A DNA stretch of 64,000 nucleotides from UBA11865 sp041570195. GTDB taxonomy: Bacteria; Chloroflexota; Anaerolineae; Promineifilales; Promineifilaceae. Every line of letters begins with the position of its first letter. The first letter of the stretch is position 1. This document shows, in pieces, positions 8,624-18,090 of this stretch. A program made the position numbers and the translations under genes. The DNA is taken from NCBI GenBank assembly GCA_041570195.1, contig JBFFWQ010000011.1:1-64000 (forward strand). Reading direction: 5' to 3'. Below the pieces are notes generated by a model, which was not told the origin of the DNA, made no database searches, and worked only from the letters and a program-made list of their open reading frames with translations.

Positions 8624-10864
8624 CTATAAGGCAACGTACAGAAAGTAAGCTAACAACGCGATCACGCCCAAGAATACAGCCAGGGCATAGTTGCGCACAT
8701 ATCCAGTTTGTGTAAGTCGCAGTTGATCGGCCAGCCAGCGCGTTGCCTGTCCACTGCCGTTCACCAGCCAACCGTCGATGAAGCGCAAGTCAAATTTGCT
8801 GCTCAGCCAGCCAGCCAGACCGACGAAGCCGTCGCGAATGACGCGATCGTGAAACCAATCGTGCCAGAAGGCCCAGTCCACCTTATCGGCCAGGAATTGG
8901 GCCAACCAGTTGTAGGCCGGCACAAAGACTTTCATATAAAGGGTGTTCAGTGGCAGCACACTCATCCACCAGATAGGTGTCCTTTCCAAAGGATCGGGAT
9001 CTTCGGCCTTTTCCGGTCGGTTGCGATAGACCAACCAGGCGAAGAGTAGGCCCGAGAGCGCCAGCACAGTCGACATGGCCGCCACCAAATAAGTCAGGGC
9101 TAGCGGCGTGTCCGGCACGTTGACGCCGGTCAGCTCCTCAAGCTCTTTCTCTATCTCAAAGACCGGCAGCGAATGTTCCAGCCATTGCTCGATGAGCACC
9201 CGGTATCCCAGATCGTGGGCCTCCTCCGCACGGTCGGCCGACGCTGCGGTCAAGAATGGGAAATTGAGAATGCCGGCAAAGACGCTCAGAACGGCCAGGA
9301 TAATCAGCGGCGCGGTCATCAACGGCGCGCTTTCCACAGCGTTCTCGGCCGCTTCGTGGCGCGGTTTGCCAAAGAAAACCATCAGCAGTTGCCGGCCCAT
9401 GTAAAAGGCCGTACAGAAGGCGGCGATGGTCAACAGGATATAGATCAGGGTGAAATCCGTGCCCTCGTTATTGAAACCATGGGCCAGGATCTCGTCCTTG
9501 GACCAAAAACCGGCCAAGGGGAAAATACCGGCCAAAGCCAGGGCACCTAGCATATAGACCACAAAGGTCGTCTTCATCTTGTGACGCAGGCCACCCATGG
9601 TGCGCATATCCTGGGGATCGAAGCTGTCCTCACCCTCGTGATGATCGCTCTCATGCAGATGGTGATGTCCGTGCTCCATGCCGTGAATGACGGAGCCAGA
9701 ACTCAAGAACAGGAGCCCCTTGAAGAAAGCATGGGCCACCAGGTGGAAAATGGCCGCCACATAAGCCCCCATGCCGGCCGCAGCGATCATGAAACCGAGT
9801 TGGCTGACGGTCGAGTAAGCCAGGACCTTCTTGATGTCATATTGCGTAAAGGCGATAAGCCCGGCCACGACGGCCGTGATCGCTCCGGTATAGGCAACCA
9901 GGTCGGCCGAGGTAACCTGGGCGAATAGAGTCTCGCCGCTTACCCGGGCGATCTCGTACAAGACCTCGCTGCGCACGATGAGATACACGCCGGCGGTGAC
10001 CATGGTCGCCGCGTGAATCAAGGCTGAAACCGGCGTGGGGCCAGCCATCGCATCAGGTAACCACACATAGAGCGGGATCTGGGCTGACTTACCGGCCGCG
10101 CCCAATAAAAATAGCGCTGTAACGATAGTCAAGACGGCGCCGATAGTCATCTCCACGCCCAATAGGTTGACTTCGTGGCCAGAGATGAAGTACTCAAACG
10201 ACGATTCGAAGATGGCGTTGAAGTTTAATGTGCCAAAAGTCCAAAAGAGTAAAATGATGGCCAGGATCATACCAAAGTCGCCGATACGATTAACCACAAA
10301 GGCTTTACGGGCAGCGTTGGCGTTCATCCACTCGCCTTTGCCGTTCACCCGGTCGAACCAGAAGCCGATTAGCAAGAACGAGCACAGGCCGACCCCTTCC
10401 CAACCGACAAACAACATCAGGTAGTTGTTGCCGGTGACCAGGATGAGCATGAAGAATAAGAACAGATTGAGATAAGCGAAAAAGCGCGAGAAGTCGGGGT
10501 CGCCATGCATGTAGCCAATGGCGTAGATATGGATCAATGAGCCGACACCGGTTACCACCAGGATCATGACGATTGATAGGCTGTCGATTTGCATCGCCCA
10601 TTGCACCGCGAAGTCAGCCGCCGGGATGACGATCCAATCGAACAAGACCACGGTCTCGCCGTGGAAGTCGTTGGCAACCAGCGAGAAGGCCAGTAGCAAG
10701 CCGATGACGAAGGCCGACAGGGCCATGACACTGGCCAGCCATCCGGTCCACTTCTCACCCACCGGCCGGTCGGAGTCGACAAAACGCCGGCCGACCAGGG
10801 CATTGAACAAGAAGCCCGCGGCTGGAAATATCAGCAGGAGTGGAGCCAAGCCAAAAGCGTTCAT
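8624..10864 (-). CDS. nuoL: NADH-quinone oxidoreductase subunit L
   Basis: 746 aa, somewhat longer than common NuoL. It has the N-terminal Oxidored_q1_N part, the antiporter core (SAQIPLYVWLPDAMAGPTPV) and a C-terminal region ending in a hydrophobic helix, consistent with the lateral amphipathic helix and anchor of NuoL. A histidine- and acid-rich loop (HGHHHLHESDHHEGEDS, around residues 395-412) interrupts two helices; His-rich loops occur in other NuoL but this one is dense. It is the distal proton-pumping subunit of complex I. The start ATG at 10864 follows nuoK by 89 bases. Confidence 0.96.
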   Translation of the reverse strand: MNAFGLAPLLLIFPAAGFLFNALVGRRFVDSDRPVGEKWTGWLASVMALSAFVIGLLLAFSLVANDFHGETVVLFDWIVIPAADFAVQWAMQIDSLSIVMILVVTGVGSLIHIYAIGYMHGDPDFSRFFAYLNLFLFFMLILVTGNNYLMLFVGWEGVGLCSFLLIGFWFDRVNGKGEWMNANAARKAFVVNRIGDFGMILAIILLFWTFGTLNFNAIFESSFEYFISGHEVNLLGVEMTIGAVLTIVTALFLLGAAGKSAQIPLYVWLPDAMAGPTPVSALIHAATMVTAGVYLIVRSEVLYEIARVSGETLFAQVTSADLVAYTGAITAVVAGLIAFTQYDIKKVLAYSTVSQLGFMIAAAGMGAYVAAIFHLVAHAFFKGLLFLSSGSVIHGMEHGHHHLHESDHHEGEDSFDPQDMRTMGGLRHKMKTTFVVYMLGALALAGIFPLAGFWSKDEILAHGFNNEGTDFTLIYILLTIAAFCTAFYMGRQLLMVFFGKPRHEAAENAVESAPLMTAPLIILAVLSVFAGILNFPFLTAASADRAEEAHDLGYRVLIEQWLEHSLPVFEIEKELEELTGVNVPDTPLALTYLVAAMSTVLALSGLLFAWLVYRNRPEKAEDPDPLERTPIWWMSVLPLNTLYMKVFVPAYNWLAQFLADKVDWAFWHDWFHDRVIRDGFVGLAGWLSSKFDLRFIDGWLVNGSGQATRWLADQLRLTQTGYVRNYALAVFLGVIALLAYFLYVAL

Positions 10865-10902
10865 GCTATTTCCAAAAGTTTTTCAAGCTCGAGATCTTAT
10901 AA

Positions 10903-10932
10903 GTGAAGGCCGTTTGTCAGGCCGCCCTTCAC
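10903..10932 (-). repeat. Small inverted repeat between nuoK and nuoL
   Basis: GTGAAGG (10903-10909) pairs with CCTTCAC (10926-10932), with a GGCC/GGCC pair possible inside. It lies in the nuoK-nuoL gap. It may be an mRNA processing or stability element; it lacks a clear T-run, so it is not a convincing terminator. Confidence 0.4.
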
Positions 10933-10953
10933 TCCGCGACTAAGATTAGGTTT

Positions 10954-11268
10954 CTACCCTTTAAGCAAGTGCATTTCATCGATATTAATGCTACGTTTCG
11001 TGCGGAAGATGGCCACGATCAAGGCCAGGCCGACCGCCACTTCGGCCGCAGCGACGGTGATGACGAAAAAGACAAATATCTGGCCGTCCAGGTCATTCAG
11101 ATGCCGGGCGAAAGACACGAAAGCCAGATTAGCCGAGTTGAGCATTAACTCGATCGACATGAATATAATAATGGCGTTGCGCCGCACCAAGACGCCCAAG
11201 GCGCCGATGGCGAACAGGGCCACGCTCAAGGCGACATACCAGCCAATTGTCACTTCAGGCATTTGCAC
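10954..11268 (-). CDS. nuoK: NADH-quinone oxidoreductase subunit K
   Basis: 104 aa, three membrane helices, with the conserved glutamates in the MSIELMLNSANL helix and in the AAAEVAVGLA helix that form part of the central proton path. The start overlaps the nuoJ 3' end by 14 bases, the usual coupled arrangement of these two small subunits. Confidence 0.96.
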   Translation of the reverse strand: MQMPEVTIGWYVALSVALFAIGALGVLVRRNAIIIFMSIELMLNSANLAFVSFARHLNDLDGQIFVFFVITVAAAEVAVGLALIVAIFRTKRSINIDEMHLLKG

Positions 11269-11770
11269 CTCGCTTCGTGCGCAAGACGACGACGCCGACC
11301 ATGGCTACCAGCAGCAGAACGGAGGCCACCTCAAATGGGAAGACGTACGACTCAAACAGGGCTAGGCCGATCTCGACCGGCCCGCTGGCGATCGCCTCTT
11401 CGGTTATCGTGCCAGATTCCACGGCGCCAGTGACGATGAGGTAACCGAACGTGAAAAGCAAAGCCAGGGCCAGGATAACAGACAACGGCAATTGCCAGCT
11501 GCCCACCGCGGCCGTCGGTTTTCCGCGCAATTGCTCTGCGCCGAGCAACATGACGACAAACAGAAACAAGACCATGATAGCCCCGGCATAGATCGTAATT
11601 TGAATCACAAACAGGAACGGGGCGTTCAAGATCAGGAAAAAAACCGCAATCGTCGCGAAATTCAAAACCAGAAACAGGGCGCTATGCACGGCGTTGCGAT
11701 TGAATAACATGCCCAGCGCCGAGGCGATGGCGATTGCCGCCAGTATCAAAAAAACGATTGGATTGCCCAT
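11255..11770 (-). CDS. nuoJ: NADH-quinone oxidoreductase subunit J
   Basis: 171 aa with five predicted membrane helices. The family motif around the third helix, IQITIYAGAIMVLFLFVVML, with its pi-bulge glycine region, is clear. NuoJ couples quinone reduction to the antiporter subunits in complex I. It overlaps nuoK downstream and follows nuoI by 49 bases. Confidence 0.95.
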   Translation of the reverse strand: MGNPIVFLILAAIAIASALGMLFNRNAVHSALFLVLNFATIAVFFLILNAPFLFVIQITIYAGAIMVLFLFVVMLLGAEQLRGKPTAAVGSWQLPLSVILALALLFTFGYLIVTGAVESGTITEEAIASGPVEIGLALFESYVFPFEVASVLLLVAMVGVVVLRTKRGANA

Positions 11771-11819
11771 GGAAAGTCGCCTTAAATGAGCGGCGCGAAC
11801 TCGGCCGCCGATTTACGTA

Positions 11820-12320
11820 TTAATCCGGATCCTCCATATCAGGGATGGAGCGGTCGAACGAGCCTGGCGGCACTTGCTGCGGTGTGCCTTCGGCGTCCGG
11901 AGGCAACAGCCGCAGCAGCATGTCCTTGGTATAGATGGCGCCGGCCCGATCGGTAAAACTCATTTCGTAATCGTGGCCTAGCACGATCGCTTCGGTTGGG
12001 CAGGCGTCTTCACAGAAGCCGCAGTAGATGCAGCGCAGCATGTTGATTTCGTAGGTGCTGGCGTAGCGCTCGCCTGGCGAGTAACGCTCGTCATCGCTAT
12101 TCTCAGAGGCCTCGACGAAGATCGCGTCAGCTGGACAAGCCGCGGCGCATAAGGCGCAGCCAATACACTTCTCCAGGCCGTTGTCGAAACGCTCCAGGTG
12201 ATGGCGGCCCTTGAAGCGATTCCTGACCGGCCGCTTCACGTCTGGATACTCGATCGTCACCGGCGGCTTGAAGAAATGCTTCAGCGTAGTCGCCATGCCT
12301 TTAAAAATCGGTCCAATCAT
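11820..12320 (-). CDS. nuoI: NADH-quinone oxidoreductase subunit I, two [4Fe-4S] clusters
   Basis: 166 aa. Two ferredoxin motifs are complete: C52-C55-C58 with C62, and C97-C100-C103 with C107, ligating clusters N6a and N6b that pass electrons towards NuoB and quinone. The N-terminal amphipathic stretch anchors it to NuoH. The C-terminal tail, about 40 residues rich in Pro, Asp and Gly, has no known motif. The operon gap to nuoH is 102 bases, longer than most here. Confidence 0.96.
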   Translation of the reverse strand: MIGPIFKGMATTLKHFFKPPVTIEYPDVKRPVRNRFKGRHHLERFDNGLEKCIGCALCAAACPADAIFVEASENSDDERYSPGERYASTYEINMLRCIYCGFCEDACPTEAIVLGHDYEMSFTDRAGAIYTKDMLLRLLPPDAEGTPQQVPPGSFDRSIPDMEDPD

Positions 12321-12422
12321 ATAGAAATACCACTCGCTGTCAGTTTCTCGGAAACTCGAAAGCTTATGTCCCGAAGTATCAGGTCGATAGGTTTCCGGGA
12401 GAATCGTTCAAAGTAACCTGTC

Positions 12423-13523
12423 CTAGAACCCAAAGCTCGACAAGATGCGCCCGAAATCCAAAATTCCTTCTTCGACCAAGATGATGAAGAAAGCCGTGAC
12501 AACCACATTGGCCAGGCCAATCGGCAATAATTGTTTCCAGCCAAACTGCATCAGTTGATCATAGCGCAGCCTGGGTAACGTCGCCCGGATCCAGATCATC
12601 ACGAACAGAACCAAAATGATCTTCACTACAGTGTATACGAAGCCCAACGCCGGCAACTCATCCACAAAGGGGCCGAGATAGCCGCCCAAGAACAAGACCG
12701 CAAATAAAGCGCTGAAGGCGATCATCTTCATGTACTCGGCCATGAAGAACATGCCAAAGCGCATACCGCCATATTCGACGTTGTAACCCGAAGAAAGCTC
12801 TTGCTCGGCTTCTAGCAGATCGAATGGCGCCCGCTCCAACTCGGCCAGCGCGCCCAGAAAGAATATCAGCGCCGCCAGAGGTTGCAGAAAGACGTACCAC
12901 ATCCCTCGTTGCCCTTCCACCATCGTCCCCAGGTCCATGGAGTCGGCCAGCATGATGACCGGAATAACCGCCAGGCCCAGGGCTAGTTCGTAGCTGATCA
13001 TCTGAGCCGAGGCGCGGATACCGCCCAAGACGGCATACTTGCTATTTGAAGCCCAGCCGCCAAGCATCACGCCATAAACGCCGATAGAGGTGATGGCCAA
13101 AATGAAGATCATGGCCACGTTCACTCCCGGTGCGACGGCGAAATAAGGGCTGAACGTGTAGCCAAAAATGGTGATTTCACCAGTCAGGGGTATGACGGCG
13201 AAGATCATGATTGCCGTCACAACTGCCAACATCGGCGCCAACGTGTAAACAAACTTATCAGCCTTGACTGGCCTATGATCTTCTTTAAAGAACATCTTGA
13301 CGGCGTCAGCCGCCGGCTGCATGATGCCGCCTAATAAGCGCAATTGTTTCTTGCCCCGGCGCGGAATGGGAATATAGCCGGCCCGGTTAGGACCGACCCG
13401 ATGCTGCATCCGAGCCAAGACCTTGCGCTCCATCAGGGTCAGGTAGGCAAACCCGGTGATCGCCACAAGGCTGACGACAAAGCCAACGATTAGTGCGACT
13501 AACGCAATTTCACCAGCGCTCAT
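12423..13523 (-). CDS. nuoH: NADH-quinone oxidoreductase subunit H
   Basis: 366 aa, eight or nine membrane helices. Signatures are ERKVLARMQHRVGPNRAG near the N-terminus and the ELERAPFDLLEAEQELSSGY loop with its conserved acidic residues. NuoH forms the quinone chamber with NuoB and NuoD. Its ATG begins one base after the nuoG stop, so translation is probably coupled. Confidence 0.96.
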   Translation of the reverse strand: MSAGEIALVALIVGFVVSLVAITGFAYLTLMERKVLARMQHRVGPNRAGYIPIPRRGKKQLRLLGGIMQPAADAVKMFFKEDHRPVKADKFVYTLAPMLAVVTAIMIFAVIPLTGEITIFGYTFSPYFAVAPGVNVAMIFILAITSIGVYGVMLGGWASNSKYAVLGGIRASAQMISYELALGLAVIPVIMLADSMDLGTMVEGQRGMWYVFLQPLAALIFFLGALAELERAPFDLLEAEQELSSGYNVEYGGMRFGMFFMAEYMKMIAFSALFAVLFLGGYLGPFVDELPALGFVYTVVKIILVLFVMIWIRATLPRLRYDQLMQFGWKQLLPIGLANVVVTAFFIILVEEGILDFGRILSSFGF

Positions 13524-13524
13524 G

Positions 13525-16098
13525 CTATTCCTCAGTGTCCGTCAACTTGGTGATTTCCGCCGGCCCAACAAACCCTCTTGGTCCCGCACCACGCAGAAAT
13601 GCCGCACCGGCCGGGGCATGGCCGTTCACCTGAGCTTGGGCCTGAATCGGCAAGCCATCCAGGTTCAACGACAGAGCATCGCCGTCGGAGATCCCATAAC
13701 GCTCTGCATCGCCGGCGTCAAGTAACAAGGTCGGGTTGGCTATTCTGTCAGCCAACAATGACGTCAACCCGATCAATGTACCTTGCCGGTAGAGAGCGGC
13801 CGTACTCACCACGGTCAGCTCATCCGGCGCGCCGGCCGCTATTTCGGGCAACTCAAAGGTGGATACGTTTTCCGATTCGGCAACGGCCGCCCATTGCAAG
13901 CCCAAACCAGACTCATTCTTATAGGACGTACCGCCGTAGTATACGTCTTCACCGCCGACCTGAGGCCACTGCTCTTCGCTCCAGGCCAGCTTACGATAAT
14001 CCAGGCCCGCGTAAATAGTCACGCTCGACGCTATGTCGCGGAAGACCAGGCTGGCGGCAAATGGCGGCTTGCCCAAACCGACACGCTCGCCCACCTGGGC
14101 CAAGATCTGCCAGTCGGCCCGGCACTCACCCAGAGGTGGGATGACCGGATAAAAACGCTGGATGCGGCGTTCGCCATTTGTGTAACTGCCTTCCCTTTCG
14201 GCCCAACTTTGAGCCGGCAAGACGACATCGGCCATCTTGGCCGTGTCAGTCATGAACAGTTCCTGAACAACCAAGAACTCCAGCCGATCACGCTTGATCA
14301 GCATGCCATCACCGGCCGGATCCGCCCCGGCCACATACAAAGCCTTCAATTCACCGCCGGCCGCCGCGGCCATAATCTCGGCCGCATTGCGGCCTTTCTT
14401 CTCGGCCGCCGCATAACCCGGCTCCAAATGAGGCACAGCGCCCATATCCCAGGCGCCCTGGGTGTTGCCATGGGGCCAGACTGGGATAAGACCGTTGTTA
14501 ATCCGGCCGGCGTGAGCTCCACCATCGCCATTGTCCCGCTTAATCAAAAGCAAGTTAGCCAATAATCGGGCCAGCGTATCTGTTTCCTCATAGCTGAGCC
14601 CTTCTCCGCCGTAGAAAATCACCAGGTTATTAGCTTCGATGAGAGCATCGGCCGCCGCCTGCAGCGGCCCGTGATTCTGCCCACCGGCATCCACCTTGGC
14701 CGCATTCAGCAATTGATGAACAGTCGCCAGGGCTTGACCAGGCTCATAGTGGATTGCCTGGGTCGCCAGGTCATCTAGCCGTGTCGGGCGAAGATTGAGC
14801 ACGACAAGCGTCGCGCCTCTTTCGGCCGCTTGCTTGACCCTCAACCACCACACAGGCGCTTCTTCGTGCAGATCGCTGGCCACGACCAGTAGCGCATCGC
14901 CGGCCGTTAACTCTCCTAAATTGCTACCGGCCGCAATGCCAACTTTGGCCACGACGTCTCCACCGGCCAAGGATCTATTGAGAAAATCCACATCGGGACT
15001 ATCCAGCCCCTGGCGGAACAGTTTCTGGAAGAGATACAGATCCTCATTGCTCAAACGGTCACCGATCAGCCCGGCCATGGAATCCTTGGCCATCTGCAGG
15101 CGGCCGGCGACGATGTCCAGAGCTTCATCCCAGGAGCTTTCGACCAACTGTCCATTCTCCCGGATCAATGGTTTGGTCAGTCGTTCAGGCGAGTCGGCGA
15201 AGTGGTGGACAAAGCGCCCCTTGTCGCATATCCAAATCTCGTTGACCCGCTCATTCTGGCGTGGTAGCACGCGCTTGATCACCGTCCGCCCGCCCGTCTT
15301 GGCCTCGCGCCGCGTATTCAATGTCGTATTACATCCCACAGGGCAGTGCGGGCAAAGGCTGGCCACGGGCGTCATTTCCCACGGCCGGGCGCCAAAGCGG
15401 AAGTCGGCCGTGGTCAGCGCCCCTACCGGACAGATGTCAGTCGTGTTGCCACTCCAGTAACTATCGAAGCCCGGCTCGGACATGGTGACGATTTCCAGGC
15501 TCCGGCCACGGTTGTGAAAGGCGATCACCGGATCGCCGGCGATTTCACCCTGGAAACGGGTGCAGCGCGCACATTGGATGCAGCGCTCCCGATCCAGAAA
15601 AATCAATTCACCCAAGGGCACATTCTTCTGCGCCTTTAGTTTGTCCTCGAAGTAAAAGCGGCTGGTGCCCGGTCCATAGCGCATGGTCAGGTTCTGCAAG
15701 GGGCATTCGCCGCCCTTGTCACAAATCGGGCAATCTAGCGGATGGCTGGTCAAGAGGAACTCGATGGTATCGTCGCGGGCTTCCTTGACGCCCGTGGTTG
15801 CCGTGCGAACCACCATCCCATCGCTAACCTGGACGGTGCAGCCCGTCTGCAAGACCGGCGCGAAGCGAATCTGGGGCTGGCCATCCTCATCGGTGACCAC
15901 TTCGCCGCTCTGGCGATCACGCACAGGCGTTCCCACTTCTACCAAGCACATCCGGCACATACCAACCGGATCTAGCTTTGGATGATAACAAAATACGGGG
16001 ATGTCAACGTTCACCTTTTTGGCGGCGTCGACCACCAACGTACCCTTAGGAACGGATACGTCGACCCCATCTATAGTCACAGTTACTTGATCGCTCAT
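13525..16098 (-). CDS. nuoG: NADH-quinone oxidoreductase subunit G
   Basis: 857 aa. The N-terminal [2Fe-2S] domain has C37, C48, C51 and C87. The next clusters use H119-C123-C126-C132 (N5) and C173-C176-C179-C223 (N4). An extra [4Fe-4S] site, C249-C252-C256-C291, corresponds to cluster N7, found in only some bacteria. A molybdopterin-oxidoreductase-like body without a likely active metal site follows. The last 150 residues diverge but resemble a cofactor-dinucleotide-like domain. It is part of the NADH-oxidising arm, between nuoF and nuoH. Confidence 0.95.
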   Translation of the reverse strand: MSDQVTVTIDGVDVSVPKGTLVVDAAKKVNVDIPVFCYHPKLDPVGMCRMCLVEVGTPVRDRQSGEVVTDEDGQPQIRFAPVLQTGCTVQVSDGMVVRTATTGVKEARDDTIEFLLTSHPLDCPICDKGGECPLQNLTMRYGPGTSRFYFEDKLKAQKNVPLGELIFLDRERCIQCARCTRFQGEIAGDPVIAFHNRGRSLEIVTMSEPGFDSYWSGNTTDICPVGALTTADFRFGARPWEMTPVASLCPHCPVGCNTTLNTRREAKTGGRTVIKRVLPRQNERVNEIWICDKGRFVHHFADSPERLTKPLIRENGQLVESSWDEALDIVAGRLQMAKDSMAGLIGDRLSNEDLYLFQKLFRQGLDSPDVDFLNRSLAGGDVVAKVGIAAGSNLGELTAGDALLVVASDLHEEAPVWWLRVKQAAERGATLVVLNLRPTRLDDLATQAIHYEPGQALATVHQLLNAAKVDAGGQNHGPLQAAADALIEANNLVIFYGGEGLSYEETDTLARLLANLLLIKRDNGDGGAHAGRINNGLIPVWPHGNTQGAWDMGAVPHLEPGYAAAEKKGRNAAEIMAAAAGGELKALYVAGADPAGDGMLIKRDRLEFLVVQELFMTDTAKMADVVLPAQSWAEREGSYTNGERRIQRFYPVIPPLGECRADWQILAQVGERVGLGKPPFAASLVFRDIASSVTIYAGLDYRKLAWSEEQWPQVGGEDVYYGGTSYKNESGLGLQWAAVAESENVSTFELPEIAAGAPDELTVVSTAALYRQGTLIGLTSLLADRIANPTLLLDAGDAERYGISDGDALSLNLDGLPIQAQAQVNGHAPAGAAFLRGAGPRGFVGPAEITKLTDTEE

Positions 16099-16157
16099 AA
16101 CAAATTAGAAGTTACTCTTACGGATCGCGCATCAACCGCCAATACATGTGATTCGGT

Positions 16158-17459
16158 TCAACCGGTCGCCGCCTCAACAGGGGTTGGCTGGCCCTGGCCG
16201 TTGCCGGATTCTGTGTCAGAAAGCTTGGCGTAATATTCCTCAGGGAAATGTTTTATCGTCGACAGCACCGGGCTGGTAGCGAATTCACCTAGGGCGCACA
16301 GGGTCTCACCCTGCATCTGCTTCGCCACACTTTCCAGGAGCTTGATGTCTTCTTCCCGACCGCGCCCGTCCAACAGCCGGTGATAGATATTTTCTAGCCA
16401 GAATGTGCCTTCACGGCAGGGCGTGCACTTGCCACACGACTCATGTTTGAAGAAATGGATCAGCTTCATGGCCGCCCAGACCATGTCCACCGTATCGTCC
16501 ATGACTATCAGTGAGGCCGAGCCTAATAACGAACCATACTCGTCTAGGCCCTCAAAAGACATGGGCGCATCCAGCGCTTCGTCCGTCACTATTGGCGCCG
16601 ACCCGCCAGAGGGCAACAAGGCCTTGAAAGCGCGGCCGTCAGGTATGCCGCCGCCATAGTCGTCGCCAAAGATCAACTCGCGATACGTCGTTCCCATAGG
16701 TGCTTCGTAATTTCCCGGCCGGTTGACGTGCCCACTCAGGCAAACGATCTTCGGACCGGGGCTTTGATCCGTGCCTATCGACAGGTACCAATCAGCGCCA
16801 TTGACGATGGTCGGCGGCACGTTGGCCAATGTCTCGACGTTATTAACCACCGTTGGCTTGGCGTAAAGGCCTTCCTGAGCCGGGAAAGGCGGCCGGATTC
16901 TTGGCTGGCCCAATTTACCTTCCAGCGATTCCAGCAAGGCCGTCTCTTCACCACAGATGTACGCTCCGGCGCCGAAATGGGTGTAGAAATCACAACTGAA
17001 TTCGGAAGCGAAAATCCTCTGCCCGATGGCGTTGTTGGCATACCCTTCTTTAATCGCCTGCCCAAAAGCCGACGCCGCGTGCATAAACTCGCCCCGGAAA
17101 TATATGTAGCAGGCTTCCGCACCAATGGCATAGGCGCAGATCAACGCGCCTTCGATAACCTGATGAGGATTGCATTCCAGAAGCTCACGATCTTTGAAGG
17201 TGCCGGCCTCCGACTCGTCGGCGTTGACGACTACATACTTGGCGCCTTCAGCCTTCGGGATAAAGCCCCACTTGATCCCGGCCGGGAAGCCCGCTCCACC
17301 TCGGCCGCGTATGTTTGCTTTCCTGACGATATCGCGAACTTCGTCGGGAGACAGCTCTTGCAAGGCCTTTTTCAGCCCCTCGTAGCCGCCATTGCTGGCG
17401 TAAACGTCATATTGGTGGAAGTTCTCTACGTCGCGATGACGTAATAAGATGTGGGCCAT
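16158..17459 (-). CDS. nuoF: NADH-quinone oxidoreductase subunit F (NADH/FMN binding)
   Basis: 433 aa. The FMN/NADH-binding motif GRGGAGFPAGIKWGF lies at about residues 52-66, and ADESEAGTFKDR follows. The N3 [4Fe-4S] cluster motif ESCGKCTPCREG is near residue 350, with a fourth Cys in the LCALGEF segment. It oxidises NADH and passes electrons through FMN. It starts three bases after the nuoE stop. Confidence 0.96.
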   Translation of the reverse strand: MAHILLRHRDVENFHQYDVYASNGGYEGLKKALQELSPDEVRDIVRKANIRGRGGAGFPAGIKWGFIPKAEGAKYVVVNADESEAGTFKDRELLECNPHQVIEGALICAYAIGAEACYIYFRGEFMHAASAFGQAIKEGYANNAIGQRIFASEFSCDFYTHFGAGAYICGEETALLESLEGKLGQPRIRPPFPAQEGLYAKPTVVNNVETLANVPPTIVNGADWYLSIGTDQSPGPKIVCLSGHVNRPGNYEAPMGTTYRELIFGDDYGGGIPDGRAFKALLPSGGSAPIVTDEALDAPMSFEGLDEYGSLLGSASLIVMDDTVDMVWAAMKLIHFFKHESCGKCTPCREGTFWLENIYHRLLDGRGREEDIKLLESVAKQMQGETLCALGEFATSPVLSTIKHFPEEYYAKLSDTESGNGQGQPTPVEAATG

Positions 17460-17461
17460 GG

Positions 17462-17998
17462 TTAATCCTGCCCTAGCGAATTCTTCAGAACCTCGACGCC
17501 GTAGTAGTGCGCCCGACCATCGGCCGCTTCCTGACGCAGGCGGCTGATCAGGGCGTCAAATTTCTCCTCGTCTAGATTCTCTTCATACTTAAGGTTGACC
17601 TGCAGCATCGGCGCTTTATCACATGCCGCCAAGCACATGACCTTCTTGACCGTAAACAAGCCATCTTCCGACGTGCCGTCCACCTCGATGCCCAATTTGC
17701 GGCAAGCCATCTCGGTGAACTCTTCGGCGCCGCGCAGGGCGCAAGGCAGGTCAGTGCATATCTCAAGCACATACTTGCCTACCGGCTCTTCATAGAAAAG
17801 GGTATAGAACCCGGCTAGAGACAGCACTTCCGTCGCATCCAACCCCAAAACTGACGCCACATCCCGCATCGCATCCTTACTCATAAAGCCGTACGCTTCC
17901 TGAGCCAGATACATCATTGGCAGAACAGCCGAGCGTTGGTCCGGATACTTGGCCAGGATGGCCTGGATCTCATTTGGGTACCGTTGTGCAAGCACCAT
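17462..17998 (-). CDS. nuoE: NADH-quinone oxidoreductase subunit E, [2Fe-2S]
   Basis: 178 aa with the thioredoxin-like [2Fe-2S] domain: C81, C86 (CTDLPC) and C122, C126 (CLAAC) ligate cluster N1a. It forms the NADH dehydrogenase tip with NuoF. The gap from nuoD is 92 bases. The C-terminal 50 residues after the cluster are slightly longer than in the minimal family. Confidence 0.95.
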   Translation of the reverse strand: MVLAQRYPNEIQAILAKYPDQRSAVLPMMYLAQEAYGFMSKDAMRDVASVLGLDATEVLSLAGFYTLFYEEPVGKYVLEICTDLPCALRGAEEFTEMACRKLGIEVDGTSEDGLFTVKKVMCLAACDKAPMLQVNLKYEENLDEEKFDALISRLRQEAADGRAHYYGVEVLKNSLGQD

Positions 17999-18090
17999 CC
18001 TCTCCTAACTAGCAACTAAATCAAGATCTGGCCAATGGTTCTGAAACGCGACAAACCACTTGCCCTAATAGTCACAAATGATAACGAGTA